Source of the DNA: Bacteroidales bacterium
GTDB taxonomy: Bacteria; Bacteroidota; Bacteroidia; Bacteroidales; UBA10428
Assembly: GCA_016934055.1 (NCBI GenBank)
Contig: JAFGTR010000187.1
Span: 1-54,167, forward strand
DNA: 54,167 bases
Direction: 5' to 3'
Shown: one piece after another, positions 35,731 to 45,265 of the stretch
How positions within the stretch are numbered: position 1 is the stretch's first letter
How the letters are laid out: every line of letters starts with the position of its first letter
Made by a program: the position numbers and the translations under genes
The notes under the pieces: model-generated
Database searches by the model: none
Seen by the model: the letters and a program-made list of their open reading frames with translations, nothing else
What the model was told of the DNA's origin: nothing

Positions 35731-36675
35731 TTGCGTAACTTATTGCGATCAACGCCAGTTATGGCCATTATAACCTGTTTATTATGGTCGACAGCCTTTT
35801 TTTCAATAAAGATAGGCCTCCAATATACCACACCGCTGCATTTTGCAGGAACCCGCTTTATGTTGTCAGGGCTTTTGCTGATGATTGTATTCCATGATCT
35901 TCGAAAGTACTTTCATCAGGTGGCTGTCAACTGGAAATTCATACTGCAGATTGCTTTTTTGCAAACCGGTATTCTTTACTTTTTGTTTTACATTGGCATC
36001 AACATGGTTCCAGCAAATATATCGGCCGTTATAACCGGGGCGGGACCTTTATTTGTGTCATTGCTGGCACATTTCTTTCTGCATAATGACCGTCTTGAAC
36101 CGCTGAAAGTTGTCTCCATTTGTCTTGGTATCACCGGTATTATTTTGATCGGAGCCGACAGGTTCAGTCTGAACCTCAGGGAGGCCAGGGAGTTCTGGGG
36201 AATACTGATACTGGTCCTTTCAAATATTTCAAGCAGCATGGGTAATATTATTGTATCACGAAGTAAAAAGCGACAGGTTCATCCTGTTGTTCTGAACTCT
36301 GCGCAACTCTTTATCGGAGGTCTCATGCTGTATGCCTCTTCACTGTTTATAGAAGAACCTGTGTCCGGCACCAAACCCTTATCATATTATACATCGCTTG
36401 CATGGCTTGTCTGCCTTTCAGCTGTGGCCTACTCTATATGGTTCGGACTGATCAGGCGGCCAGGTGTAAAAGTTTCGGAATTGAATGTCTGGAAATTCCT
36501 TATCCCTGTTTTTGGGGCACTGTTCAGCTGGATCATTCTGCCTGACGAACATCCTGAGGCTGTTGTAGTAACCGGAATGGTTATTGTGACTCTGGCGTTA
36601 TTGCTGCTCTATTACCCTCTTGTAGGCAAGGTGTTGGTCATGATCAAAAAACGGGTGGTCACATGGTGGGGTTGA
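35731..36675 (+). CDS. EamA/DMT-superfamily transporter
   Basis: The 314-residue inner-membrane protein has about ten hydrophobic helices in two EamA repeats (VMAIITCLLWSTAFFSIKIG and ILVLSNISSSMGNIIVSRSK mark their starts). The first codon is TTG; ATG 35761 would give 304 residues and remains possible, though it would shorten helix 1. It probably exports a metabolite, but substrates of this family cannot be told from sequence. The next gene starts inside its last codons (13-base overlap), so the two are co-transcribed, although no functional link is evident. Confidence 0.88.
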   Translation: MRNLLRSTPVMAIITCLLWSTAFFSIKIGLQYTTPLHFAGTRFMLSGLLLMIVFHDLRKYFHQVAVNWKFILQIAFLQTGILYFLFYIGINMVPANISAVITGAGPLFVSLLAHFFLHNDRLEPLKVVSICLGITGIILIGADRFSLNLREAREFWGILILVLSNISSSMGNIIVSRSKKRQVHPVVLNSAQLFIGGLMLYASSLFIEEPVSGTKPLSYYTSLAWLVCLSAVAYSIWFGLIRRPGVKVSELNVWKFLIPVFGALFSWIILPDEHPEAVVVTGMVIVTLALLLLYYPLVGKVLVMIKKRVVTWWG

Positions 36676-37772
36676 AAAACGGTTGTGTTGAACGTTGCCC
36701 CGGATGCAGTCACCGTTCACTGTCAATGCAGGAAAGCCATGCACAGAAAGAGGGCTGGATAAAAAAGCAATTAAAGGCATGGCAGGAAAAGGTAGAATTC
36801 ATCCGTTCAGTGAAAGAATCCCGACGCTGGGGTTATCGCAGAAAGATATTGCTGAAAACCGAATTCAATAACAATCATTGGGAATTTGGCATGATCCGCA
36901 GGGATGAATTCATTGCCATACCACAATGTCCGGTACACGCTGCGATCACACGCAAACTGATACTATTGTTAACCTCTGCCCTGCCCCCTTTTCAGGTTTT
37001 TCCCCTGGCCTATCTCAGTCAGTCAAACGCCCTGGTCACGCTGGTGCTGAAGACAAAGCAAATGCCGGCAGTTAACTGGATGACCGATGATTTTATTAAA
37101 GAACTGCAATCCATTGGGATTAAAGGATTATCTCTTCATCTCAATCCTTCTGCCGGTCGCCGGATGTTTGCCAAAAACGGATGGTACCAGCTGTGGGGAG
37201 ATGACCATGCTTACAATGATTCAGGATTGATGTATGGCCGAACCTCATTCAGCCAGCTGATCCACGAATTACATTGTCAGTCGCTTGATGAAGCTGAAAT
37301 GTTTTTAGAGCCTGAACCTGATGATTGTGTTGTTGACCTGTATTGTGGCATTGGCAGCAGCCTGATACGCTGGTCAAAAAGAGGAGCCCGCATCATTGGT
37401 GTTGAAACCGGAGGAGAAGCTGTACACTGTGCCAGGATAAATGCTCCGCAAGCTGAGGTACTGCGAGGCACTTGCAGGCATCGCCTTCCGCAGTTGCAGC
37501 AATGGATTGACAATGTTCACCAGCCGCAAAAGAAGAAGTTGTTGTATGTTAATCCGCCCCGAACAGGCATAGAACCGGAAGTTCTGAAATGGATAACAGA
37601 AGAAATGAAACCCCACCGTCTGGCCTATCTGTCGTGCAGTATGGGCACACTGCGACGTGATATGGAAATGCTGGTTTCAAAAGGCTTTATTATAAGACGT
37701 GTCATCCCCTATGATTTTTTCCCTCAGACACATCATGTGGAGTGTCTGACACTGGCAGACAGTATAAGATAA
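36663..37772 (+). CDS. TrmA/RlmD-type RNA (uracil-5-)-methyltransferase
   Basis: The 369-residue cytoplasmic enzyme uses SAM to methylate C5 of a uridine in RNA. The motifs are clear: the SAM-binding VVDLYCGIGSSLIRWSKRG, VNPPRTGIEPEV, the nucleophilic cysteine in YLSCSMGTLRRDM, and the closing FPQTHHVECLTL. N-terminal cysteines (CVERCPGC) together with QCP near residue 89 resemble the 4Fe-4S ligands of RlmD. No TRAM domain precedes them, so the protein is shorter than RlmD (about 430). Whether the target is 23S rRNA or tRNA is not certain. Confidence 0.85.
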   Translation: MVGLKNGCVERCPGCSHRSLSMQESHAQKEGWIKKQLKAWQEKVEFIRSVKESRRWGYRRKILLKTEFNNNHWEFGMIRRDEFIAIPQCPVHAAITRKLILLLTSALPPFQVFPLAYLSQSNALVTLVLKTKQMPAVNWMTDDFIKELQSIGIKGLSLHLNPSAGRRMFAKNGWYQLWGDDHAYNDSGLMYGRTSFSQLIHELHCQSLDEAEMFLEPEPDDCVVDLYCGIGSSLIRWSKRGARIIGVETGGEAVHCARINAPQAEVLRGTCRHRLPQLQQWIDNVHQPQKKKLLYVNPPRTGIEPEVLKWITEEMKPHRLAYLSCSMGTLRRDMEMLVSKGFIIRRVIPYDFFPQTHHVECLTLADSIR

Positions 37773-37784
37773 AAACCATGAAGC

Positions 37785-37812
37785 AAAAAAAACCCCGCCT
37801 CTGCAGGCGGGG
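37785..37812 (-). terminator. Strong intrinsic terminator of the susCD operon
   Basis: CCCCGCCT (37793-37800) and AGGCGGGG (37805-37812) form an 8-base GC stem with a 4-base loop. On the minus strand it is followed by eight Ts (37792-37785), 43 bases after the susD stop codon. It may also limit readthrough from the convergent methyltransferase gene. Confidence 0.9.
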
Positions 37813-37854
37813 ACTGAAAAAAAGTTACTCAGAAAAACCAATACACAGATTATA

Positions 37855-39552
37855 TTATTCCCAACCGGGATATTGACGCATCTTACCACCGCTCAGGGTA
37901 ATTTCACGTTCCGGAAGAGGTTGAAATTCATTCTGTCCTTTGTTGAAAATTTTAACGTACCCGTCATCGTTTGGTTTGTTATTTAATAATTCATATGCCA
38001 AATTCCAACGGACAAGGTCGAACATGCGAAGACCCTCACAAGCCAGTTCCACACGCCTTTCATGCACAATATCGTCAAATGTAACGCTGGTTAAGGGAGC
38101 CGGAGCACCTGTTGTTCCGCACATACGGGCCCTTTCTCTTACCTTGTTCAAATATCCCAGTGCTTTGTCAGTCTGGCCCAGGGCAAGTGCTGCCTCCGCA
38201 GCGATCAGATAAACTTCTGCATAGCGTATCAGCCTGACATTATTGGGGGCACAACACCAGTCTTTATAATTGTCCCAGTATTCCGCAGACGAGCATTCCC
38301 ATTTGCGCTGGTAGGTTTTTGAAACGCTGTTGGTGAAGCTTATAGGAACCCATCGTGCATTGCCGATCTGAAGGGTGTCATTTTTAGGATACCAAATACC
38401 ACCTACGTTAACAGAATCAAATCTGTATTCATAGGCAATTGTGGTTTCAAGACGCGGGTCACCATCTTCAAATTCAGCGAGCAGGCTTCTTGTAGGCAGT
38501 CCTAACCCCCAACGCTGATTATACGTGCTTACATAATTTTCATCGTAATAATAACGTGCCGTAGTCCAATGAGCTAAGGAATTACCTCTGGCATCAATGT
38601 AAGGTAACCATTCCTGAATACAGCTGATTTCAAAAATTCCCTCAGGACAAAAATCACCGTCGGAAGTGAATACATACCGAAAACCATTAGTTTCAGCACC
38701 TCTCCAGGTATTGTATGTCTCCCCGTTAATTCCCACCAGCTCGTATTTTCCAGAAGTAATAACAGCTTCAGCATAACTCAAAGCATCAGCCCAGCGTTCA
38801 GTCATCCTGTCAAAGCGGGCATCATCAGTACAATATTGGTGATAGGAAGATTCAAACAGGCACATGCGGGCAAGCAATGCCTGGGCGGCACCTTTCGTGG
38901 CGCGCGCATGCTCACTCCCCCATCCACCCCTTTCAGGCAGAACAGCAATGGCATCTTTCAGGTCCTGTTCAATAAGATCATAGATATCCTTTAAATTAGC
39001 TCTGCCCAATTCGTATTCACTTGATCCGACCGTGTGATCCACCAACGGAACTTCTCCAAAAACGAATGTAAGATACAGGTAGTTGATGGCACGAAGGAAT
39101 TTGGCTTCTCCGATACGTTTGTTAAGCAGATCAATATCTGCCTCGGGATCAGCATCTGCAACTCCGGGAAGCCTGGTAATTGCAGCATTGCATAGTGCTA
39201 TTGCCCGGAAGAGTGTTCCATAGACATTATCCAGACTACCATCTGTTTTTTCGGTTGTGAGCCTGTTAATGTTTTCTGCTCCAGGAACTTCATTTACAAA
39301 ATCGCCTCCGGCTTCTTCATCATCTGAAGTGATATCTGATAATGTCATGATCAGATCTTTGTCCCATGCCCCAACAGCATTAAATTGTGCATAACAGGCT
39401 GTCAATGCCTGGTCTGCCTGATCCATAGTCCTGTAAAATGATCCCTCGTTCAGGACTGCAGGTGGAACCGGATTTAAGAAATCCTCACTGCATCCGATGA
39501 GATACATTCCGAAAAGCAGTAATACTAAGTATTTTATAATATTCATTTTCAT
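37855..39552 (-). CDS. SusD/RagB-family glycan-binding lipoprotein
   Basis: The 565-residue outer-membrane lipoprotein has a signal with lipobox (YLVLLLFGMYLIGC), then SusD motifs: FLNPVPPAVLNEGSFYRTMD, the TPR-like helices (RAINYLYLTFVFGEVPLVD; AKGAAQALLARMCLF here read as TKGAAQALLARMCLF) and the C-terminal DIVHERRVELACEGLRMFDL. It forms the lid of the SusC channel and binds the incoming glycan. It lies 40 bases downstream of susC. The nearby rhamnose and arabinofuranosidase genes hint at a pectic glycan. Confidence 0.95.
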   Translation of the reverse strand: MKMNIIKYLVLLLFGMYLIGCSEDFLNPVPPAVLNEGSFYRTMDQADQALTACYAQFNAVGAWDKDLIMTLSDITSDDEEAGGDFVNEVPGAENINRLTTEKTDGSLDNVYGTLFRAIALCNAAITRLPGVADADPEADIDLLNKRIGEAKFLRAINYLYLTFVFGEVPLVDHTVGSSEYELGRANLKDIYDLIEQDLKDAIAVLPERGGWGSEHARATKGAAQALLARMCLFESSYHQYCTDDARFDRMTERWADALSYAEAVITSGKYELVGINGETYNTWRGAETNGFRYVFTSDGDFCPEGIFEISCIQEWLPYIDARGNSLAHWTTARYYYDENYVSTYNQRWGLGLPTRSLLAEFEDGDPRLETTIAYEYRFDSVNVGGIWYPKNDTLQIGNARWVPISFTNSVSKTYQRKWECSSAEYWDNYKDWCCAPNNVRLIRYAEVYLIAAEAALALGQTDKALGYLNKVRERARMCGTTGAPAPLTSVTFDDIVHERRVELACEGLRMFDLVRWNLAYELLNNKPNDDGYVKIFNKGQNEFQPLPEREITLSGGKMRQYPGWE

Positions 39553-39592
39553 AATGGCAAATTTTTACGGATTAATACATGATCATTAATTT

Positions 39593-42500
39593 TCAGAAGG
39601 CAATATTGGCACCGAAATAATACATGCGAGTCACCGGATACACGCCTAAGTCGACACCCAGTTCAAGGATATCCATTCCCTCTGTTTCAGGTTGTTTTCC
39701 TGCAACATCAGGACTAAGCCCGGTATATTTCGTAAGGGTGAAAAGATTTCTTGCTCCAACATACAGCCTGCATCTCTGAATGCTGACCTTTGAAGTTATT
39801 TTACCGGGAATGGTATAACCCAGCACCAGGTTACGTAATCTTAAATAAGATCCGTCTTCGATAAAGAAATCTGAAAGCCTGTTATAGTTACCGGTATAAT
39901 TTCTTGGAATATCGGTATCAAGATTCTGACGCAACACCACAATTTCTTCACCGCTTGAGGTTTGTTTCACGAGATCTTCAGCCACATAGCGGTCGGCAAA
40001 TTCTTTGGCATGATTCCCATAGCCCTGCAAATAATACAAATATTGTTTTGTTCCGTTCAATATTTTATTCCCTATTGTGCCATTAAAAAAGGCGGAAAGA
40101 TCAAATCCCTTATATTCCAGGTTAATCGAGAATCCGTAAACCAGCTTCGGCAGGGGACTGCCAAGATTGACCTTGTCATCATTGGTCAGTTCGCCGTCAC
40201 CGTCAGTATCCTTGTACCTGACGTCGCCCGGAACGGCTCTTTCCTGCATATAAGTTGTATCTTCACCATCAACACTGAAGGGTTGATTCGTGATAATATT
40301 CCTGGATCCAACCCTCATAGTCGGATCCGTTTCTCTGAACAATCCGTCAGTTTCCCATCCGTAAAACTGGGCAACAGGAGCGCCAACATAAGTCATATTG
40401 GTAGGCGTCAGCGTATGAACTCTTCCGTCTAACATTGAGTCATTGGCAAGTTCCAGCACTTCGTTTTTAACACCCGAGAAATTAAGGTCGAAAGATCCTT
40501 TCAGTTCCCCTTCCTTTTTACGTGCCGTTATAGTAACTTCATATCCCCTGTTTTGAATACTTCCGATATTCACCTCGGGATATGCGTCAGCATTAATGTT
40601 GAGCTTTGTACCGGCAAATCTTGGAACTTCCTGTGTCATAATCATTCCATCGTTAACTTTGTTGAAAATATCAGCTGACAATGATAAACGGTTATTAAAG
40701 AAGCCCAGGTCAATGCCCAGGTTTGCCATATTTACCGACTCCCAGGTAATTTCAGGATTGGCAATTTGTGTAGGAGCCGATCCCGTTGAGCTCCTGGAAT
40801 TGTCCATTGAATATTTCATATATGAAAGAGATTCAATTTTGGGAAAGTACGGGAAACCGGTTCTGGCATTGGCTCCCGTTTGTCCATAGCCAAAGCGCAG
40901 TTTACCGAAGCTCAGGTATTCAAAGCCTTCAAGAAATCTCTCTTGGGAAAACTTCCATCCAACTGAGAAGGAAGGAAAAATACCCCATTTATTATCTTCA
41001 GGGAAATTGCTTGCAGCATCCCGGCGAACATTTAAAGTCAGCAGATATCTGCCCTGGTAATCATAATTTAAACGACCAAAGAAGGCTTCTGCAGTCGCTA
41101 TATCAGCGGTACCGGTAATAAGCTGACTGAGTGATGAATCATCTTTTGCCTGAATAAAATAGAGCATGGAAGGATCGGTACTTGGAAAACCGTTACGTGA
41201 ACCGGAGATATTATAGGTCTGCCATTTATGAGCTTCATGGCCCAATAAAATATTAAGATTATGAGAACCTCCGAATGATTTCTGATACTGTATCATATTC
41301 AGAATATTCCAGGCAAGCGTTCTTCGCATCTCCTGGGTTAATTTGTCAATATCCCTGAATTCAGTTGGAGTGGCATGATATTCACCCTCATAATTCTTTA
41401 TATCACCGAAGGCCAGAACGCCATCAAACCGGTTAATGATATCCAATCCTTTAATCAATGTAATCGTCAATCCAAAGTTTCCATCCACAATATTTTGTTT
41501 TTCAATACGGTCTATCATATCGAGGTCAATAAGAGGATTTGCCACACTGAGAGGAGATACCGACCATTTCCCATTTTCATCATAGCCCGGAACACTCGGG
41601 TCCATAAGCAATGTGTTATAAACAGGATTCCAGTAATACTGATGCCATATCCATTCTTCAAAGCCGTCCCTGACGGTATTAACATACGACAGCTTTTCAT
41701 CGAATTTTATCCTTTTTAATATCTTATGCTCACTGTTAATCCTTAATGTAAAGCGTTTATATTCACTGTTCCGTATGATACCCTCCTGACGGTTATATCC
41801 GGAACTAAATAAAAATGAGGATACCTCATTACCCCCAGACAACGATAAATCATAATTTTCCACTGTAGCAGATTCAAAAACAATATCCTGCCAGTCATAT
41901 GTTTTCAGCGTATCCGGCCGGTCATTAAGGGCTCTGGCCGAAGTTGAAGTTTCTTCGCATACACCCATCCATTCCTGGGAATTCATTAACTCTAAATTAT
42001 TGACAGCATTCTCAACACCATGATACAGATTCAGGTTTACCGACAGTTTGCCCGGAGATCCCATTTTTGTAGTAACCAGAATAACCCCGTTACCACCGGT
42101 AGCACCGTATATGGCTGCCGATGAAGCATCTTTAAGAACCTCAATGGATGCAATATCATTGGGATTGATATTGGTCAGATCTCCACCCGGAACACCGTCA
42201 ATGATGATCAGAGGTTGTGCACCATTGATGGAACTGATACCACGAATCTTAATATCCACACCTTCACCGGGTCGTCCTGACCTTTGTGTAATGGTAACAC
42301 CAGCCGCCTGACCCTGAAGGGCCTGATCGACAGTAGCAACAGGAAGTTTTCTCAGATCATCTCCGGATACTGATGATACAGCACCTGTCAAATCACTTTT
42401 TTTCTGCACGCCATATCCGATGACCACTACATCATCAAGCTCCGTCACTGATTCCTCAAGAGTAACATTAATGACAGTCTGTCCGGCTACTTTCACCCGC

Positions 42501-42754
42501 TGAGAAATATAGCCGATAAAGGAAAAAACAAGTGTCGCATCTTCATCGGGAACTTTAATGGAATACCGGCCATCAATGTCAGTGACAGTCCCCATTGTGG
42601 TCCCGTCAATGACAACATTCACGCCGATAATGGCTTCACCATCAACTGATGTGACCGTTCCCGACACATCAGTTTCCTGCATGTAGGCCTGCATACTGAA
42701 AGATAAACAGGCCAATGCAAATAACAATTTTAAAGGTCGTAGTTTCCTCATCAT
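39593..42754 (-). CDS. SusC/RagA-family TonB-dependent glycan transporter
   Basis: The 1053-residue outer-membrane protein has a signal peptide, a carboxypeptidase-D regulatory-like domain (about 28-110, VSGTVTSVDGEAIIGVNVVI) and a plug with the SusC signature (DVVVIGYGVQKKSDLTGAVS; VLKDASSAAIYGATGGNGVI). A 22-strand-type barrel ends in the aromatic-type YYFGANIAF. It imports glycan fragments with SusD. It lacks an STN domain, so the sigma/FecR module at 32431-34025 cannot signal through this receptor in the usual way. Confidence 0.95.
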   Translation of the reverse strand: MMRKLRPLKLLFALACLSFSMQAYMQETDVSGTVTSVDGEAIIGVNVVIDGTTMGTVTDIDGRYSIKVPDEDATLVFSFIGYISQRVKVAGQTVINVTLEESVTELDDVVVIGYGVQKKSDLTGAVSSVSGDDLRKLPVATVDQALQGQAAGVTITQRSGRPGEGVDIKIRGISSINGAQPLIIIDGVPGGDLTNINPNDIASIEVLKDASSAAIYGATGGNGVILVTTKMGSPGKLSVNLNLYHGVENAVNNLELMNSQEWMGVCEETSTSARALNDRPDTLKTYDWQDIVFESATVENYDLSLSGGNEVSSFLFSSGYNRQEGIIRNSEYKRFTLRINSEHKILKRIKFDEKLSYVNTVRDGFEEWIWHQYYWNPVYNTLLMDPSVPGYDENGKWSVSPLSVANPLIDLDMIDRIEKQNIVDGNFGLTITLIKGLDIINRFDGVLAFGDIKNYEGEYHATPTEFRDIDKLTQEMRRTLAWNILNMIQYQKSFGGSHNLNILLGHEAHKWQTYNISGSRNGFPSTDPSMLYFIQAKDDSSLSQLITGTADIATAEAFFGRLNYDYQGRYLLTLNVRRDAASNFPEDNKWGIFPSFSVGWKFSQERFLEGFEYLSFGKLRFGYGQTGANARTGFPYFPKIESLSYMKYSMDNSRSSTGSAPTQIANPEITWESVNMANLGIDLGFFNNRLSLSADIFNKVNDGMIMTQEVPRFAGTKLNINADAYPEVNIGSIQNRGYEVTITARKKEGELKGSFDLNFSGVKNEVLELANDSMLDGRVHTLTPTNMTYVGAPVAQFYGWETDGLFRETDPTMRVGSRNIITNQPFSVDGEDTTYMQERAVPGDVRYKDTDGDGELTNDDKVNLGSPLPKLVYGFSINLEYKGFDLSAFFNGTIGNKILNGTKQYLYYLQGYGNHAKEFADRYVAEDLVKQTSSGEEIVVLRQNLDTDIPRNYTGNYNRLSDFFIEDGSYLRLRNLVLGYTIPGKITSKVSIQRCRLYVGARNLFTLTKYTGLSPDVAGKQPETEGMDILELGVDLGVYPVTRMYYFGANIAF

Positions 42755-43108
42755 GTTTTTTAGTTTTTAATTAAGGTTAAGGTATATCAAGAATTATCGG
42801 ACAGATTATTATCCCGTTCAAAAAAGACCATTAAAAATAAGCAATCCGTCAGACAGGGTGGTATGCAGAAAATGTCAGAAAGGGGGAAATATAATACCGG
42901 GTGGAAATATTGACTAAAAAAGTGGAAATATTGAATCAGAAAAGGAAAATTGAAGATATTAACAGATTGACTGATTTGCAGATTTGCAGGTTTGCAGACC
43001 TGCCTGCCATAGCGGCAGCGTAGGCAGGTTTCCAGATTTGCAGACCTGCCTGCCATAGCGGCAGCGCAGGCAGGTTGACAGGTTTACAGAAAATAACAAC
43101 CTCATCCT
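42755..43108. other. Leader and spacer between susC and the AraC gene
   Basis: This 354-base gap contains the presumed promoter region of the susCD operon (left half, AT-rich) and two repeat copies at 42991-43076 (listed separately). No gene was seen; the minus-strand frame at 42787-43056 is mostly repeat sequence. Confidence 0.5.
42991..43076. repeat. Two copies of a 40-base palindromic repeat
   Basis: Copies at 42991-43030 and 43037-43076 differ at only one position (T/C at 43021/43067) and start 46 bases apart. Each begins TTTGCAGACCTGCCTGCC and ends GGCAGGTT-like. Inside, ACCTGCCTG pairs with the closing CAGGCAGGT, so each can form a long hairpin with an inner TGCC/GGCA stem. This looks like a REP-type element in tandem. 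Confidence 0.85.
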
Positions 43109-43987
43109 CTATGCCCTTGATGAAAGATTCCGGAATTCACCCGGTGTCATCCCGGTCTTTTCCTTGAACAATTTGCTGAAATAATAGACAGAGCAAAATC
43201 CAAGACGGAAAGCAATCTCCTTAATGCTCATTGAGGTATTGGAGAGAAGATAATTGGCCTGTTTTAACCTGAGTGAAAGATGATACTGCACAGGTGACAG
43301 TCCGGTGTATTTCTTAAACGCCTTCCTGAACAGCGAATAACCAACATCGAGTTCACGGGCCAGGGATTCCACGTTAAGGTTTTGGTTCAGTCTTTCTCTA
43401 ATGATCAGACAGGCTTTTTGAATGGTATTTTCAACACCGCCGCTGTTATAGTTTTCATTCTTTTTCAGAAACAACATAAGCCCCAGGATATGGATGATCA
43501 AACCCGCACAGACCTGCTGATATCCGGGACGTTCATCTTTAACCAAAGTTATCACATCGTATAACGACTGCATGATCTTGTCCTGAAAGCCGATATGAAA
43601 GACAGACTGGCTGGTTTCAAACCCATTACCGGCAAAAAAATGACGGGTAAAGTTACCGTTAAAACCGATGTAGTGCTCTTTCCATCCGGTTTCTTTCATG
43701 GGTTTATAACGATGCCATTGATCAGGCCTGATCAGAATGACAGAACCCTCATTTATTATAAAGGATCCTGACCGCAATTCCAGCGTCCCCTTTCCTTCAG
43801 TGATATAATTAACCTGGTACTCATGCAAAACCCTGCCCTTATCCCAGCTAAAATCATAACCGGTCGGATGCCCCGGCGGCGGATAATCTGCCCCGGGCAC
43901 AACCCGGGCACAACCTGCCACTGTGAGATAAAGGCCCCATGCTTCATCTTCCCTGCTGTGCGTCAGATATTTAAAGTAATTCTCCAT
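43109..43987 (-). CDS. AraC-family transcription regulator
   Basis: The 292-residue protein has an N-terminal cupin-like ligand-binding domain (about 35-130, HEYQVNYITEGKGTLELRSG, VILIRPDQWHRYKP) and C-terminal double helix-turn-helix (about 195-290, LNVESLARELDVGYSLFRKA; SIKEIAFRLGFCSVYYFSKL). It is divergent from rhaT across 129 bases, so it probably controls rhamnose uptake and breakdown, like RhaR/RhaS, in response to a sugar. It may also act on the susCD operon, which lies in the same direction downstream. A palindrome overlaps its leader (43996-44014). Confidence 0.9.
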   Translation of the reverse strand: MENYFKYLTHSREDEAWGLYLTVAGCARVVPGADYPPPGHPTGYDFSWDKGRVLHEYQVNYITEGKGTLELRSGSFIINEGSVILIRPDQWHRYKPMKETGWKEHYIGFNGNFTRHFFAGNGFETSQSVFHIGFQDKIMQSLYDVITLVKDERPGYQQVCAGLIIHILGLMLFLKKNENYNSGGVENTIQKACLIIRERLNQNLNVESLARELDVGYSLFRKAFKKYTGLSPVQYHLSLRLKQANYLLSNTSMSIKEIAFRLGFCSVYYFSKLFKEKTGMTPGEFRNLSSRA

Positions 43988-43995
43988 TGATTGGT

Positions 43996-44014
43996 ATCAT
44001 TTTGTGTAAATGAT
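43996..44014. promoter_or_regulatory. Palindrome in the araC-rhaT divergent promoter region
   Basis: ATCATTT (43996-44002) and AAATGAT (44008-44014) frame TGTGT, with GGT/ACC arms continuing outward with one bulge. The site ends 9 bases before the AraC start codon, so it could be an autoregulatory operator or a translation-blocking hairpin. CCAAAATAT also occurs twice between these genes (44018-44026, 44102-44110). Confidence 0.4.
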
Positions 44015-44116
44015 AACCCAAAATATATATTGAAAATACTAATAATGAACCATATTTTTACTACACAATCAATCCAAATCGCATAATTCTTATTAAATTA
44101 AACCAAAATATTTATT

Positions 44117-45145
44117 ATGAATCCTGTGATCGGCATACTTTTAATTGCTCTGGGCAGCATTGGTGCAGCCAGCTTTTATGTTCCTTTCAAAAAAGTAAAG
44201 AACTGGGCCTGGGAATCTTACTGGATTGTTCAGGGCCTTGTAGCCTGGATACTGGCCCCCTGGGTGGCAGCCTTTCTGACTGTGCCCGGAGGTGAGTTAG
44301 GTCCAATCCTTGCTGCATCACCCTCTTCGGCAAAACTCTGGGCGACGTTTTTTGGGATTTTGTGGGGTGTTGGTGGATTAACTTTCGGGCTTAGCATACG
44401 GTATCTGGGCGTAGCCCTGGGGCAGAGTATTGCTCTTGGCTTATGTGCTGCCTTTGGTACCCTGCTTCCGCCCATTATTGCAGGAGAAAACCTGTTCAGT
44501 ACTACCGGCGGTATATTGACCGTTGTCGGTGTGTCGATATGTGTGCTGGGTATTGTTATTATCGGGTATGCAGGAGCGTTGAAAAGCCAGGGAATGAGTG
44601 AAGAGGAAAGAAAAGCCGCTATAAAGGAGTTTGCCCTGAAGAAAGGCATATTGATTGCTATCCTTTCAGGTATCATGAGTGCCTGTTTCAACTTCGGCTT
44701 TCAGGCCGGAAAACCCATCGAAGAAGCTGCCCTGGCTCATGGCGTTAATCCGCTTTTCCAGAAGAATCCAACCCTGATCTTCATATTACTGGGCGGTTTT
44801 ATGACCAATCTCATTTATTGTATGTTTCTTAACATTAAGAACAAAACATATACCGATTATACCAGGGTATCACAAAAAATCTTATGGAATAATGTATTGT
44901 TTTGTACGATGGCCGGCGTACTCTGGTTCCTACAGTTTCATTTCTTCGGCATGGGCTCAAGTAAACTGCCTCCCGGCATGGCCATATTCGGATGGAGTAT
45001 ATTGATGGCCCTTAACATAGCCATCAGCAATATATGGGGTATATTGCTGAAGGAATGGAAAGGCAGCAGCACAAAAACCATTGTTGTATTATGGATCGGT
45101 ATTGTTATTTTGATCCTTTCAACATTCGTTGTAAATTTGGATTAG
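44117..45145 (+). CDS. rhaT: L-rhamnose/proton symporter RhaT
   Basis: The 342-residue inner-membrane protein has ten hydrophobic helices and the RhaT pattern AASFYVPFKKVKNWAWESYW, GLSIRYLGVALGQSIALGL, KPIEEAALAHGVNPL and VLWFLQFHFFGMG. It imports L-rhamnose with a proton. The gene is divergent from an AraC regulator and followed by rhaA after 120 bases. Confidence 0.92.
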   Translation: MNPVIGILLIALGSIGAASFYVPFKKVKNWAWESYWIVQGLVAWILAPWVAAFLTVPGGELGPILAASPSSAKLWATFFGILWGVGGLTFGLSIRYLGVALGQSIALGLCAAFGTLLPPIIAGENLFSTTGGILTVVGVSICVLGIVIIGYAGALKSQGMSEEERKAAIKEFALKKGILIAILSGIMSACFNFGFQAGKPIEEAALAHGVNPLFQKNPTLIFILLGGFMTNLIYCMFLNIKNKTYTDYTRVSQKILWNNVLFCTMAGVLWFLQFHFFGMGSSKLPPGMAIFGWSILMALNIAISNIWGILLKEWKGSSTKTIVVLWIGIVILILSTFVVNLD

Positions 45146-45265
45146 AAGTCCCGCGAGCCTGTCCGTCCGTTACGGAATCAACAAGCTAATGACCTGATCA
45201 GTAATCCGGGGTATAATAACCGGAACAGACAATGAGAGTATAGTTATCATAAACACATCATAATC

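Noticed and set aside
36663..37772. Functional link between the DMT transporter and the RNA methyltransferase
   Set aside because: The 13-base overlap suggests co-transcription only; no shared pathway can be supported.
42787..43056. Minus-strand 89-residue frame upstream of susC
   Set aside because: Much of it is the translated palindromic repeat (RCRYGRQVCKPANL-type) and it lacks a domain.
42991..43076. CRISPR array
   Set aside because: Only two repeats, only a 6-base interval between them, strong internal symmetry and no cas gene in the window.
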